11,001 nt of DNA from positions 1 to 11,001 of the forward strand of contig CAZFBR010000118.1 of assembly GCA_964517215.1 (NCBI GenBank). Reading direction: 5' to 3'. This document shows, one piece after another, positions 1 to 7,534 of this stretch (position 1 is the first letter of the stretch; each line of letters begins with the position of its first letter). The stretch is from CAZFBR01 sp035353495 [NCBI: uncultured bacterium] (GTDB lineage Bacteria > DAOPZR01). A program made the position numbers and the translations under genes. The notes under the pieces are model-generated. The model was not told where the DNA came from and ran no database searches. It was given only the letters and a program-made list of their open reading frames with translations.

Positions 1-473
<473 letters not shown>

Positions 474-506
474 TCGGGCGTACGGGCGAGAACGCGGAGG
501 AGCGGT

Positions 507-815
507 ATGGGCAAACAGCGAGTGAGAATCCGGTTGCGGGCATATGACCACCGGCTGATCGACAAGACCGTGCAGGACCTGGTGTCCACGGCCAAGCGGA
601 CGGGCGCCAAGGTGGTCGGGCCCATCCCGCTGCCGACGCGGATCAACCGGTATACCGTGCTGCGTTCGCCGCACGTCGACCGCAAGTCGCGGGAACAGTT
701 TGAAGTGCGCACGCACAAGCGGCTGGTGGAGATTGTGAGCCCCACGCCGGACACGATGGAGGCCCTGACCAAGCTGGAGATGCCGGCGGGGATCGACATC
801 GAGGTCAAGCTGTAA
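507..815 (+). CDS. rpsJ: 30S ribosomal protein S10
   Basis: S10 (uS10) sits in the head of the 30S subunit and, as NusE, also takes part in transcription antitermination with NusB. The 102-residue product has the usual family length and the signature core [30 protein letters not shown], and the end [12 protein letters not shown] followed by [13 protein letters not shown]. The ATG is preceded by a strong GGAGGAG ribosome binding site at 496-502 with 4-base spacing. The gene lies 33 bases after tuf and 24 bases before rplC. There is no room for the long untranslated leader that carries L4-dependent attenuation control in E. coli, so it is probably cotranscribed with tuf. Confidence 0.99.
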   Translation: MGKQRVRIRLRAYDHRLIDKTVQDLVSTAKRTGAKVVGPIPLPTRINRYTVLRSPHVDRKSREQFEVRTHKRLVEIVSPTPDTMEALTKLEMPAGIDIEVKL

Positions 816-839
816 CCGGCGCGTGAGGAGAGGAAGACG

Positions 840-1496
840 ATGATCGGGTTATTGGGCCGCAAGGTCGGCATGACGCAGATTTACGACGAGAGCGGGGCGC
901 AGGTGCCGGTGACGGTGCTGGCGGTCGGGCCGTGCGTCGTGGTGCAGAAGAAGACGCGGGCGCGCGACGGCTACGATGCCCTGCAGCTGGGCTACGAGGA
1001 CACCGACGCGGCGAACAAGGCCGCGGCCGGGCACAGCAAGGCGGCGGGCAAATGTTTCCGCCAGCTGCGCGAAGTCCGCGTGGACGGCATCGACAGCTAC
1101 CAGGTCGGGCAGGCCATCGGGGTGGATGCGCTGGCCGAGTGCCGGCGGGTTGACGTGACCGGGGTCAGCAAGGGCAAGGGGTTTCAAGGGGTGATGAAGC
1201 GCCACCACTTCGGCGGCGGCGTGGATACGCACGGTTCGATGTTCCACCGGGCGCCCGGCTCGATCGGCGCGTCCTCCTATCCCTCGCGGGTGGTGAAGGG
1301 CAAGCGGCTGCCGGGGCGCATGGGGTTCGAGCGGAGCACGTCGACGAACCTGCTGGTGGTCAAGGTGGACGCGGAGAAGAACCTGCTGCTGGTGCGCGGG
1401 GCGGTGGCTGGTCCGGCGCGCGGGCTGATCATGGTGCGGCCGAGCAAGCGCAAGGTGAAAGTCGTGACGGCGGCGCCGGCGAAGAAGAAGAAGTAA
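840..1496 (+). CDS. rplC: 50S ribosomal protein L3
   Basis: L3 (uL3) is an early-assembly 23S rRNA binding protein whose long loop reaches towards the peptidyl-transferase centre. The 218-residue product starts with the standard MIGLLGRKVGMTQIY. It contains VDVTGVSKGKGFQGVMKRHHF (~104-124), HRAPGSIGASSYPSR (~136-150), KGKRLPGRMG (~153-162) and NLLLVRGAVAGP (~181-192). The position equivalent to E. coli Gln150, the residue methylated by PrmB, is Ser146 here. The C-terminus ends in a lysine-rich tail (AAPAKKKK). The start has a strong GAGGAGAGGA site at 825-834. It is followed by the largest intergenic gap in the window (45 bases), which contains a small inverted repeat before rplD. Confidence 0.99.
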   Translation: MIGLLGRKVGMTQIYDESGAQVPVTVLAVGPCVVVQKKTRARDGYDALQLGYEDTDAANKAAAGHSKAAGKCFRQLREVRVDGIDSYQVGQAIGVDALAECRRVDVTGVSKGKGFQGVMKRHHFGGGVDTHGSMFHRAPGSIGASSYPSRVVKGKRLPGRMGFERSTSTNLLVVKVDAEKNLLLVRGAVAGPARGLIMVRPSKRKVKVVTAAPAKKKK

Positions 1497-1504
1497 GGGA
1501 CTGA

Positions 1505-1527
1505 GCCGGACGCAGGGCGGGTCCGGT
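1505..1527 (+). promoter_or_regulatory. Small inverted repeat (possible RNA hairpin) between rplC and rplD
   Basis: CCGGAC at 1506-1511 pairs perfectly with GTCCGG at 1521-1526 across a 9-base loop, and a flanking G-T pair can extend it to seven pairs. It lies in the longest gap of the window, just upstream of the rplD ribosome binding site (AGGA around 1531-1534). No U-tract follows, so it is not an intrinsic terminator. A role in controlling rplD translation, RNA processing or mRNA stability is possible but is only inference. In DNA this rich in G and C, a six-base stem can arise by chance. Confidence 0.3.
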
Positions 1528-1541
1528 GCGAGGATAGGGCG

Positions 1542-2165
1542 ATGGCGAAGGTGAAAAAGTACGACAGTCAGGGCAAGCCGGCGGGGGAACAGGAACTCGC
1601 GGGCACCCTGTGGGACGGCGGCGTCAACCTGCGCACGATCCACAGCACGGTGCAGTGGCAGCGCGCGAAGAAGCGCGCGGGCACGCACAAAGTGAAGACG
1701 CGCGCGGAAGTGAGCGGGACCGGCAAGAAGCCCTACAAGCAGAAGGGCACGGGCAATGCCCGGCAGGGCTCGCTGCGGGCGGTGCAGTTCCGGCACGGCG
1801 GCCGCGCCTGGGGTCCGGTGCCGCGCAGCTACGGCTACGCGCTGCCGCACAAGGTGCGCAAAACCGCGCTGATCTCGGCGCTGCGGCGGCGGGCGGGCGA
1901 GGGGGCGGTGCTGGTATACGAGCCGTCGGGCGCAGCCAAGCCGTCGACCAAGGCGATGGCCGCGGCGCTGAGCGCCATGGGTGTGACAGGCAAGGCGCTG
2001 CTGGTGGCGGGCGCGGCGGAGCATGTGGTGACGCGTTCGGCGCGCAACCTGCCGTACGTCACCGTGCTGACCGCGGCGGGGATCAATGTGTACGATATCG
2101 TCAACGCGGCGCAGGTGGTCTTCACGCCGGCGGCGCTGGCGCAGCTGGACGGGGTGCAGTCATGA
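1542..2165 (+). CDS. rplD: 50S ribosomal protein L4
   Basis: L4 (uL4) binds 23S rRNA domain I, and its extended loop lines the peptide exit tunnel. In E. coli it also represses the S10 operon. The product is 207 residues, normal for the family. The rRNA-binding and tunnel-loop region is clear at about residues 40-105: QRAKKRAGTHKVKTRAEVSG, KPYKQKGTGNARQGSLRAVQ and FRHGGRAWGPVPRSYGYALP. After it come HKVRKTALISALRRR and the globular C-terminal half ending at VFTPAALAQL. The ATG is preceded by AGGATAGGG. The TGA overlaps the rplW ATG as ATGA, implying translational coupling. The usual L4-responsive leader upstream of rpsJ is not present. Confidence 0.99.
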   Translation: MAKVKKYDSQGKPAGEQELAGTLWDGGVNLRTIHSTVQWQRAKKRAGTHKVKTRAEVSGTGKKPYKQKGTGNARQGSLRAVQFRHGGRAWGPVPRSYGYALPHKVRKTALISALRRRAGEGAVLVYEPSGAAKPSTKAMAAALSAMGVTGKALLVAGAAEHVVTRSARNLPYVTVLTAAGINVYDIVNAAQVVFTPAALAQLDGVQS

Positions 2166-2443
2166 AAAAAGTGCTCATTGCGCCGCTGATCACCGAAAAG
2201 GGGACCGGGTTGCGGGAACAGCACAACCAGTACGTCTTTGAGGTCGGCCCGGACGCGACGAAAATCGAGATCCGCCAGGCGGTGGAGAAGCAGTTCAAGG
2301 TGAAGGTGACGGCAGTGCGCATCCTGCGCCGGCCGGGCAAGCTGCGCCGCGTGCGCGTGCAGTACGGCATGACGGCGGCGAAGAAGAAGGCGATCGTCAC
2401 GCTGGCGGATGGCCAGAATATCGCCGGTTACGAGACGGTCTGA
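2162..2443 (+). CDS. rplW: 50S ribosomal protein L23
   Basis: L23 (uL23) lies at the polypeptide tunnel exit and is the docking site for trigger factor and SRP. The 93-residue product shows the family's N-terminal [13 protein letters not shown] (residues ~5-17), the [20 protein letters not shown] core, the [11 protein letters not shown] strand and the basic loop [14 protein letters not shown], followed by [13 protein letters not shown]. The ATG at 2162 overlaps the rplD stop by four bases (ATGA). The upstream GACGGGG is only a modest Shine-Dalgarno, so translation probably depends on ribosomes finishing rplD. An in-frame opening upstream of this ATG runs through rplD and is rejected because homology begins only at MKKVLIAPL. 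rplB follows after 20 bases. Confidence 0.98.
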   Translation: MKKVLIAPLITEKGTGLREQHNQYVFEVGPDATKIEIRQAVEKQFKVKVTAVRILRRPGKLRRVRVQYGMTAAKKKAIVTLADGQNIAGYETV

Positions 2444-2463
2444 GCGGCCGGGGAGACAGGCAG

Positions 2464-3306
2464 ATGGCACTGAAGAAAATGCGACCGACTTCGCCGGGAC
2501 GGCGGGGACAGGTCAATCTGGTCCGCGAGGAAGTGACGCGCGGCGGCGGTGAACCGTCGCTGATGCAGGGCCGGCAGCGGCTGCACGGGCGCAACAACCA
2601 GGGGCGGGTTACGGTCCGCTACCGCGGCGGCGCGGCGAAGCGCAAATACCGTTTCGTCGACCATACGCGGCAGAGCAAGGACGGGGTGCCGGCGAAGGTC
2701 GCGGCCATCGACCGCGATCCCAACCGCAATGCCAACCTCGCGCTGCTGCACTACGCGGACGGCGACAAGCGCTACATCGTGGCGCCGCTCGGGCTCAAGC
2801 CGGGCGACCAGGTGGTGAGCGGGCCGGGGATTGACATCAAGACGGGCAATACGCTGCCGCTGCGGGACATCCCGACCGGCACGATGATCCACAACATCGA
2901 GCTGCAGATCGGCGGCGGCGGCAAGCTGTGCCGGGCGGCGGGCGCGCAGGCGCAGCTGCTGGCCAAGGAGGGTGACTACGCCTATGTGGTTCTGCCCTCG
3001 AAGGAGACGCGCCTGGTCAACCTGAACTGCCGGGCGACGGTCGGCCAGGTGGGCAATCTGGACTTCGCCAACATCCAGTGGGGCAAGGCGGGGCGCATGC
3101 GCTTCCGCGGGATCCGCTCGCATGTGCGCGGCGTCGCCCGCAACCCGGTGGATCATCCGATGGGCGGCGGCGAAGGCAAGACGTCGGGCGGACGGCATCC
3201 CTGCACATTGTGGGGCCAGCCGACAAAGGGGTACAAGACGCGGCGGCGCAAGGCGACAAGCCGGATGATCGTGCGCAGCCGCCATGCGGCGAAGAAGAAG
3301 GCGTAA
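2464..3306 (+). CDS. rplB: 50S ribosomal protein L2
   Basis: L2 (uL2) is a primary 23S rRNA binding protein needed for subunit association and peptidyl-transferase function. The 280-residue product has the N-terminal RPTSPGRR (7-14), [15 protein letters not shown] (42-56), the OB-fold and SH3-like middle ([33 protein letters not shown]) and the C-terminal catalytic-region loop [20 protein letters not shown] (223-242). The histidine equivalent to E. coli His229 (in VDH) is kept, while the second histidine of the common DHPHGGGEG motif is Met. The tail [20 protein letters not shown] is typical. The ATG is preceded by GGGGAGACAGG from 2450, and the gene is followed after 13 bases by rpsS. Confidence 0.99.
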   Translation: MALKKMRPTSPGRRGQVNLVREEVTRGGGEPSLMQGRQRLHGRNNQGRVTVRYRGGAAKRKYRFVDHTRQSKDGVPAKVAAIDRDPNRNANLALLHYADGDKRYIVAPLGLKPGDQVVSGPGIDIKTGNTLPLRDIPTGTMIHNIELQIGGGGKLCRAAGAQAQLLAKEGDYAYVVLPSKETRLVNLNCRATVGQVGNLDFANIQWGKAGRMRFRGIRSHVRGVARNPVDHPMGGGEGKTSGGRHPCTLWGQPTKGYKTRRRKATSRMIVRSRHAAKKKA

Positions 3307-3319
3307 CGGGGAGACGACG

Positions 3320-3601
3320 ATGGCGCGTTCACTGAAGAAGGGCCCGTTCGTTGATGCGCACCTGCTCAAGAAAGTCGAGCAGATGAGCGCGGCGAGCGAA
3401 AAGAAACCGATCAAGACCTGGTCGCGGCGATTAACGATCATATCTGACATGGTCGGGCACACGTTCTCGCTGCACAACGGCCGCAAGTTCGTGCCGGTGT
3501 ACGTGACCGAGAACATGGTCGGACACAAGCTGGGCGAATTCGCCCCGACGCGGCTGTTCAAGGCGCACAGCAAGCGCGGCGAAAAGACCGAGGCGAAATA
3601 A
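3320..3601 (+). CDS. rpsS: 30S ribosomal protein S19
   Basis: S19 (uS19) forms a complex with S13 in the 30S head and contacts the A-site and P-site region and the B1 intersubunit bridges. The 93-residue product begins with the canonical [20 protein letters not shown], followed by [50 protein letters not shown] and [10 protein letters not shown]. The start at 3320 is chosen because homology begins there and a GGGGAGA site (from 3308) sits just upstream. An upstream in-frame ATG at 3284 lies inside rplB and would add unrelated residues. The TAA at 3599-3601 merges with the rplV ribosome binding site. Confidence 0.99.
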   Translation: MARSLKKGPFVDAHLLKKVEQMSAASEKKPIKTWSRRLTIISDMVGHTFSLHNGRKFVPVYVTENMVGHKLGEFAPTRLFKAHSKRGEKTEAK

Positions 3602-3612
3602 GGAGAGCGGTG

Positions 3613-4014
3613 ATGGAAGTGCGGGCGACGATTAAGAACACGCGCAGCGGACCGCGCAAGTTGCGCGCGGTGCTGGCCCTGGTCAAGGGCAAGACCGTGG
3701 GCGAGGCGCTGCCGATCCTGCAGCATCACGCGCGGCGCGGGGCGGCGATCCTGTACAAGCTGGTGCATGCGGCGGCGGCGAATGCGGCGGTGCTCGACAA
3801 GAAAGTCGACAGCGACGCGCTGCTGGTGCGCGGCGGGTGGGTGAATCAGGGGCCGACGATGAAGCGGTACCGGCCGATGTCCATGGGCCGCGCGGGGCAC
3901 ATCCGCAAGCGGACCAGCTCGGTGACCGTGGTTTTGGGCGACGGCAAGAAGGCAACGGCAAAAGCGGCGACGCGGGCGAAGGCCCCGGCGGCGAAGGGCG
4001 CGGCGCAGGCGTAG
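3613..4014 (+). CDS. rplV: 50S ribosomal protein L22
   Basis: L22 (uL22) contacts all 23S rRNA domains, and its beta-hairpin lines the exit tunnel constriction where macrolides and arrest peptides act. The 133-residue product has the N-terminal helix [32 protein letters not shown], and the hairpin [28 protein letters not shown] (~residues 81-108). It ends in an Ala/Lys-rich tail of about 23 residues that goes beyond the usual ~110-residue core. I choose the ATG at 3613, since AGGAG at 3601-3605 lies 7 bases upstream. A GTG immediately before it (3610) is in frame but too close to that site. The gene follows rpsS after 11 bases. Confidence 0.97.
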   Translation: MEVRATIKNTRSGPRKLRAVLALVKGKTVGEALPILQHHARRGAAILYKLVHAAAANAAVLDKKVDSDALLVRGGWVNQGPTMKRYRPMSMGRAGHIRKRTSSVTVVLGDGKKATAKAATRAKAPAAKGAAQA

Positions 4015-4036
4015 CGCGCGAGGTGGAAAAGGGAAC

Positions 4037-4717
4037 GTGGGACAGAAAGCACATCCGCGCGGGCTGCGGCTCGGCATCATTGAAACGTGGGACAGCCGCT
4101 GGTTTGCGCCGCGCAAGCAGGAATACGGGCGCCGGGTGGCCGAAGACATGGCCATTCGCGCACTGCTGATGCGGGAACTGCCGGACAGCGGCGTGGCGAA
4201 GATCGCCATTGAGCGGTTCAGCAACCGCGTCAACGTGACAATCCACACCTCGCGGCCGGGGATTGTCATCGGCAAGAAGGGGGCGAACATCGACGAGCTG
4301 GTGAAAAAGCTCAAGCGGGTGACGCACCTCGAAAAGCGGGACATCAAGATCGACATCGAGGAGATCAGCCGGCCCGAGCTGTGTGCGCAGCTGGTGGCGA
4401 ACCAGGTGGCGAGCCAGCTGGAAAAGCGCATCCCGTTCCGGCGGGCCATGCGCCAGGCGATCCAGTACACGATGAAGAGCGGGGCGCTGGGCATCAAGAT
4501 CATGTGCGCCGGCCGGCTGGGCGGCGCGGAAATTGCCCGCACGGAATGGCTGCGCGAGGGGCGCGTCCCGCTGCACACGCTGCGCGCGCAGATTGACTAT
4601 GCGCTGGGCGAGGCCAACACCAAGTACGGCCGGATCGGCATCAAGGTGTGGATCTTCCTCGGCGAGAAGCTGCCCGAGATGTCGGCCGCGGTGAGCACCG
4701 CGCCGGCGGGCCAGTAG
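4037..4717 (+). CDS. rpsC: 30S ribosomal protein S3
   Basis: S3 (uS3) sits at the mRNA entry tunnel of the 30S subunit and contributes to the ribosomal helicase activity. The 226-residue product begins [14 protein letters not shown] and has WDSRWFA (18-24). A type II KH domain follows, with the GxxG loop as GKKG at 79-82 ([14 protein letters not shown]). The basic mRNA-entry segment [15 protein letters not shown] (129-143) contains the arginines and lysines linked to helicase function in E. coli. The C-terminal domain is GLKI-like ([34 protein letters not shown]). The start codon is GTG, with no in-frame ATG nearby. A GAGGTGG stretch at 4020-4026 is the best ribosome binding site. rplP follows after 15 bases. 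Confidence 0.98.
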   Translation: MGQKAHPRGLRLGIIETWDSRWFAPRKQEYGRRVAEDMAIRALLMRELPDSGVAKIAIERFSNRVNVTIHTSRPGIVIGKKGANIDELVKKLKRVTHLEKRDIKIDIEEISRPELCAQLVANQVASQLEKRIPFRRAMRQAIQYTMKSGALGIKIMCAGRLGGAEIARTEWLREGRVPLHTLRAQIDYALGEANTKYGRIGIKVWIFLGEKLPEMSAAVSTAPAGQ

Positions 4718-4732
4718 AGGAGACGAGACGCC

Positions 4733-5158
4733 ATGCTGATGCCGAAACGGACAAAATACCGCAAGATGATGAAGGGTCGGAACCGCGGCGCCGCGCAGAG
4801 CGGACACACGCTGGAGTTCGGTGAGTACGGCCTGAAAGCGATGGAGAACTGCTGGCTGTTTGCGCGGCAGATCGAGGCGGCGCGCGTGGCGCTGACCCGG
4901 TTCCTCAAGCGCACGGGGAAGATGTGGATCCGGGTGTTCCCGGACAAGCCCTACACCAAGAAGCCGGCGGAAACCCGCATGGGCAAGGGCAAGGGGGCGC
5001 CGGAGGGGTATGTCGCGGTGATCAAGCGCGGCCGCATCCTGTTTGAGATTGCGGGCGTGGACCGGGAGCAGGCGCGCGAGGCGATGCGTCTGGCGTCGAA
5101 CAAGCTGCCGCTCAAGGTGCGGTTCGTGGCGCAGCGGCAGAGCGGAGGGGTAAAGTAA
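4733..5158 (+). CDS. rplP: 50S ribosomal protein L16
   Basis: L16 (uL16) is a late-assembling protein of the 50S central region that helps position A- and P-site tRNAs. The 141-residue product begins [19 protein letters not shown] and contains [10 protein letters not shown] (29-38), [17 protein letters not shown] (44-60), [20 protein letters not shown] (65-84) with KGKGAPEG after it, and [10 protein letters not shown]. Arg82 corresponds to the E. coli Arg81 that is hydroxylated in some bacteria. Whether it is modified here cannot be seen. GAGGAG at 4717-4722, sharing its first G with the rpsC stop, is the ribosome binding site. The TAA at 5156-5158 is followed directly by the rpmC ATG. Confidence 0.99.
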   Translation: MLMPKRTKYRKMMKGRNRGAAQSGHTLEFGEYGLKAMENCWLFARQIEAARVALTRFLKRTGKMWIRVFPDKPYTKKPAETRMGKGKGAPEGYVAVIKRGRILFEIAGVDREQAREAMRLASNKLPLKVRFVAQRQSGGVK

Positions 5159-5368
5159 ATGAAGAAGGGACAGACGGGGCTGCGTGAGCTGGCGGACGCC
5201 GAGCTGGCGCAGAAGATCCGGGACAACGAGTCGGAACTGTTCAATCTGCGGTTCGCGGCCAGCGTGACGCCGCTGAAAAATCCGCACCGGGTGCGGCAGC
5301 TCAAGCGCGAGATCGCGGCCTGCCATACCATCCGGCGCGAGCGCGAGCTCGCCAAGGGCAAGGAGTAG
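5159..5368 (+). CDS. rpmC: 50S ribosomal protein L29
   Basis: L29 (uL29) is a small two-helix protein next to L23 at the tunnel exit that contributes to the trigger factor and SRP docking surface. The 69-residue product has [20 protein letters not shown] (N-terminal helix), [20 protein letters not shown] (the conserved hinge FNLRFQxAxxxLxNPxRxR type) and the C-terminal helix [19 protein letters not shown]. The ATG abuts the rplP stop with zero spacing, and its GGAGGGG site at 5144-5150 lies inside the end of rplP, so translation is probably coupled. rpsQ begins four bases after its TAG. Confidence 0.98.
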   Translation: MKKGQTGLRELADAELAQKIRDNESELFNLRFAASVTPLKNPHRVRQLKREIAACHTIRRERELAKGKE

Positions 5369-5372
5369 GGCG

Positions 5373-5654
5373 ATGGCGGAGACAATGAAGCGGCGGAAGC
5401 AGCTGGTGGGCACGGTGGCCAGCGCGGCGATGGACAAGACCATCGCGGTGCAGGTGGAGACGCTGACCGCGCACGCGCAGTACAAGAAGCGGGTGCGGGC
5501 GCGCATGAAGATCAAGGCGCATGACGAGCAGCGCACGGCCAAGGTGGGCGACACAGTCCGCGTCGAGGCGACCCGGCCGCTGTCGAAGACCAAGCGCTGG
5601 CGGCTGGTTGAGGTGCTGCACCGGGCGCCGGGCGCCGCCGGGGAGGCGAAGTAA
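5373..5654 (+). CDS. rpsQ: 30S ribosomal protein S17
   Basis: S17 (uS17) is an OB-fold primary binder of 16S rRNA (5' domain and helix 11 region). The 93-residue product shows [20 protein letters not shown] (N-terminal strands), the basic loop [16 protein letters not shown], and the family signature [20 protein letters not shown] followed by VEVLHRAPG. It is slightly longer than E. coli S17 because of a short N-terminal MAETMKR extension and a GAAGEAK tail. AAGGAG at 5360-5365, at the very end of rpmC, is its ribosome binding site. It is followed after two bases by rplN, so the S10 and spc gene sets are fused here without a break. Confidence 0.99.
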   Translation: MAETMKRRKQLVGTVASAAMDKTIAVQVETLTAHAQYKKRVRARMKIKAHDEQRTAKVGDTVRVEATRPLSKTKRWRLVEVLHRAPGAAGEAK

Positions 5655-5656
5655 CC

Positions 5657-6025
5657 ATGATCCAGAATGAATCGCGGCTGGTGGTCGCGGACAATTCAGG
5701 GGCGCGCGAGATCCTGGTGATTCGCGTACTGGGCGGTTCCAACCGCCGCTACGGCAGCGTCGGCGACCGCATCATTGCCACGGTCAAGTCGGCGGTGCCC
5801 GAGGCGGGGGTGAAGAAGGGCGAGGTGGTGCGCGCGGTGGTGGTGCGCTGCCACAAGGAAATGCGCCGTGCCGACGGCACGACCATCCGCTTCGACGACA
5901 ATGCGGCGGTGCTGCTGAACAACGAGGACGAGCCGCGCGGCACCCGTATCTTCGGGCCGGTGGCGCGCGAACTGCGCGCGGCGGGTTTCATGAAGATCAT
6001 TTCGCTGGCCCCCGAAGTGGTGTAG
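5657..6025 (+). CDS. rplN: 50S ribosomal protein L14
   Basis: L14 (uL14) binds 23S rRNA near the subunit interface, forms bridge B8, and is the docking site of the silencing factor RsfS in many bacteria. The 122-residue product has exactly the standard length. It starts with [20 protein letters not shown], followed by [17 protein letters not shown], the [19 protein letters not shown] segment, the [20 protein letters not shown] loop, and the end [27 protein letters not shown] at 5640-5646 precedes the ATG by 10 bases. It is the first gene of the spc-type block, and there is no sign of a promoter between rpsQ and rplN. Confidence 0.99.
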   Translation: MIQNESRLVVADNSGAREILVIRVLGGSNRRYGSVGDRIIATVKSAVPEAGVKKGEVVRAVVVRCHKEMRRADGTTIRFDDNAAVLLNNEDEPRGTRIFGPVARELRAAGFMKIISLAPEVV

Positions 6026-6042
6026 GGGCAAAGGACAGGACG

Positions 6043-6351
6043 ATGCAGATCAAGAAGAACGACACGGTGGCGGTGCTGAGCGGCCGGGAGAAGGGCAAGA
6101 GCGGGCGCGTGCTCAAGGTGTTGAGCGCGACCAGCCGGGTCATCGTGGAAAAAGTCAACATGATCAAGCGCCACGAGCGGCCGAATGCGCGCAACCAGCA
6201 GGGCGGCATCATCGAGAAGGAAGCGGCGCTGCCGGTCAGCGCGGTCATGCTGATCTGCCCCAAGTGCGGGGCCAAGGTGCGCGGCGCGCGGCGTGCGGGC
6301 GAGGACGGGAAGTTCCGTCGCGTCTGCCGCAAGTGCAACGAGATTATTTAG
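6043..6351 (+). CDS. rplX: 50S ribosomal protein L24 with a C-terminal zinc-ribbon motif
   Basis: L24 (uL24) is an assembly-initiating 23S rRNA binding protein near the tunnel exit. The 102-residue product has an N-terminal KOW domain ([40 protein letters not shown]) and the conserved [18 protein letters not shown] segment. Its C-terminal region holds two CxxC pairs: CPKC (Cys72, Cys75) and CRKC (Cys95, Cys98), consistent with a zinc ribbon that is absent from the E. coli and B. subtilis proteins. Metal binding is inferred from cysteine spacing only. AAGGA around 6031-6035 and AGGA at 6037-6040 precede the ATG. The gene follows rplN after 17 bases and precedes rplE by 16. Confidence 0.98.
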   Translation: MQIKKNDTVAVLSGREKGKSGRVLKVLSATSRVIVEKVNMIKRHERPNARNQQGGIIEKEAALPVSAVMLICPKCGAKVRGARRAGEDGKFRRVCRKCNEII

Positions 6352-6367
6352 GCGGGAGAATGGGGCA

Positions 6368-6916
6368 ATGATTCCTCGGTTGAAAGAAAAGTACCGGACG
6401 GTGGCGGCGGCGGCGCTGCGCGAGCAGTTCGCCTACCGCAATGTGAACCAGATCCCGCGCCTGACCAAGATCGTGGTCAACATGGGCGTGGGCGACGCCC
6501 TGCAGGACAGCAAGCGGCTGGAGGGTGCGGTGGCGGATCTGACCGCGATCACCGGGCAGAAACCGGTGGTGCGGCGGGCGCACAAGGCCATCGCCAATTT
6601 CAAGCTGCAGGCGAACGCGGCGATCGGCTGCTCGGTCACGCTGCGCGGCGACCGCATGTATGAGTTCTGCGATCGCCTGTTCAATGTGGCGCTGCCGCGC
6701 GTGCGCGATTTTCAGGGCGTGTCGCCGAAGGGCTTCGATGGCCGCGGCAACTACACCCTGGGGATCAAGGAGCAGATCATTTTCCCCGAAATCGATTTTG
6801 ACAAAGTGGACAAACTGCGCGGGATGAACATTACGTTCGTGAGCAGCGCGGAGAGCGACGACGAGGGCCGGGCGCTGCTGCAGGCGCTGGGCATGCCGTT
6901 CGCCAAGAAGAAGTGA
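6368..6916 (+). CDS. rplE: 50S ribosomal protein L5
   Basis: L5 (uL5) binds 5S rRNA in the central protuberance and contacts the P-site tRNA. The 182-residue product has normal length. Features are PRLKEKYR at the N-terminus, [20 protein letters not shown] (family signature region), [58 protein letters not shown] with [20 protein letters not shown], and [20 protein letters not shown] at the end. I choose the ATG at 6368 because GGGAGAA at 6354-6360 lies 7 bases upstream and homology starts there. An in-frame ATG at 6293 lies inside rplX. The gene ends in FAKKK, with TGA merging into the rpsN ribosome binding site. Confidence 0.99.
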   Translation: MIPRLKEKYRTVAAAALREQFAYRNVNQIPRLTKIVVNMGVGDALQDSKRLEGAVADLTAITGQKPVVRRAHKAIANFKLQANAAIGCSVTLRGDRMYEFCDRLFNVALPRVRDFQGVSPKGFDGRGNYTLGIKEQIIFPEIDFDKVDKLRGMNITFVSSAESDDEGRALLQALGMPFAKKK

Positions 6917-6926
6917 GGAGCGCGAC

Positions 6927-7112
6927 ATGACCACCAAGGCACAGAAAAACAAGGCGAACAGCACCCCGAAATTCGCGGTGCGCGCCTACACGCGCTGTGA
7001 ACGGTGCGGGCGCCGGCGGGCGTACATCCGCAAGTTCCGGCTCTGCCGCATCTGTTTCCGGCAGATGGCGCACGCGGGGCTGCTGCCCGGCGTCGTCAAG
7101 GCCAGCTGGTAG
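6927..7112 (+). CDS. rpsN: 30S ribosomal protein S14, zinc-binding (type Z)
   Basis: S14 (uS14) sits in the 30S head next to S3, S10 and S19. This is the short, zinc-binding form of 61 residues: two CxxC pairs (CERC at Cys24/Cys27, CRIC at Cys40/Cys43) frame the signature [20 protein letters not shown], and it ends LPGVVKASW. The first ~15 residues ([12 protein letters not shown]) are typical of the Z-type. Many bacteria swap this form for a cysteine-free paralogue under zinc limitation. No such paralogue is in this window. GAGGAG at 6915-6920, overlapping the end of rplE, is the ribosome binding site with 6-base spacing. rpsH follows after 13 bases. Confidence 0.99.
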   Translation: MTTKAQKNKANSTPKFAVRAYTRCERCGRRRAYIRKFRLCRICFRQMAHAGLLPGVVKASW

Positions 7113-7125
7113 AGGAGGAAGAACG

Positions 7126-7521
7126 GTGACCACGGATCCTATTGCGGACATGCTGACGCGGCTGCGCAACGCCAACGGCGCCCATCAGGCGACGGTGAGC
7201 GTGCCCTGCTCGAAGCTCAAGGTTGAGATTGCGAAGGTGCTGAAGAAAGAGGGCTTCATCAAGGCCTTCAAGATCATCAAGGACCAGAAGCAGGGGGCGC
7301 TGCGCCTGTACCTGCGGTATGGCGACGGCGACGAACCGATCCTGACCGGGATGCAGCGGGTCAGCCGGCCGGGCTGCCGCAGCTATGCCGGGTATCGCGA
7401 CCTGCCGCGGGTGATGAACGGTTTGGGCATCGCGGTGGTCTCGACGCCGCGGGGCGTCATGACCGACCGCGAGGCGCGCAAACAGCTGGTGGGAGGAGAA
7501 ATCCTCTGCTACGTGTGGTAG
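7126..7521 (+). CDS. rpsH: 30S ribosomal protein S8
   Basis: S8 (uS8) is a primary binder of 16S rRNA helix 21 in the central domain and, in E. coli, the translational repressor of the spc operon. The 131-residue product starts [20 protein letters not shown]. It contains [20 protein letters not shown], the [20 protein letters not shown] region, [19 protein letters not shown] (family signature) and the end GGEILCYVW. The start is GTG at 7126, supported by AGGAGG at 7113-7118 with 7-base spacing and by exact agreement with the family N-terminus. A longer in-frame reading from an ATG at 6997 inside rpsN is rejected. No S8-binding mimic could be recognised by eye at the rplN-rplX-rplE junctions. 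Confidence 0.98.
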   Translation: MTTDPIADMLTRLRNANGAHQATVSVPCSKLKVEIAKVLKKEGFIKAFKIIKDQKQGALRLYLRYGDGDEPILTGMQRVSRPGCRSYAGYRDLPRVMNGLGIAVVSTPRGVMTDREARKQLVGGEILCYVW

Positions 7522-7534
7522 GGGAGAACGAACT

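Noticed and set aside
3610-3612. GTG as the rplV start, one codon upstream of the ATG
   Set aside because: It lies only 4 bases from AGGAG, while the ATG at 3613 has normal 7-base spacing and matches the family N-terminus better.
2428-4578. Very long open reading frame on the minus strand opposite rplB, rpsS, rplV and rpsC (716 codons), and similar long ones at 3683-5593, 849-2024, 8434-9267 and 9487-10287
   Set aside because: They lie antisense to clearly conserved ribosomal protein and secY genes, their predicted proteins are low-complexity and rich in Arg, His, Pro and Leu, and GC-rich coding DNA commonly opens such frames. No family motif was recognised.
6293-6367. Upstream in-frame extension of L5 (and similarly for S19 from 3284, S8 from 6997 and L15 from 8975)
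   Set aside because: The extensions lie inside the preceding gene, have no family similarity, and a good ribosome binding site supports the shorter start in each case.
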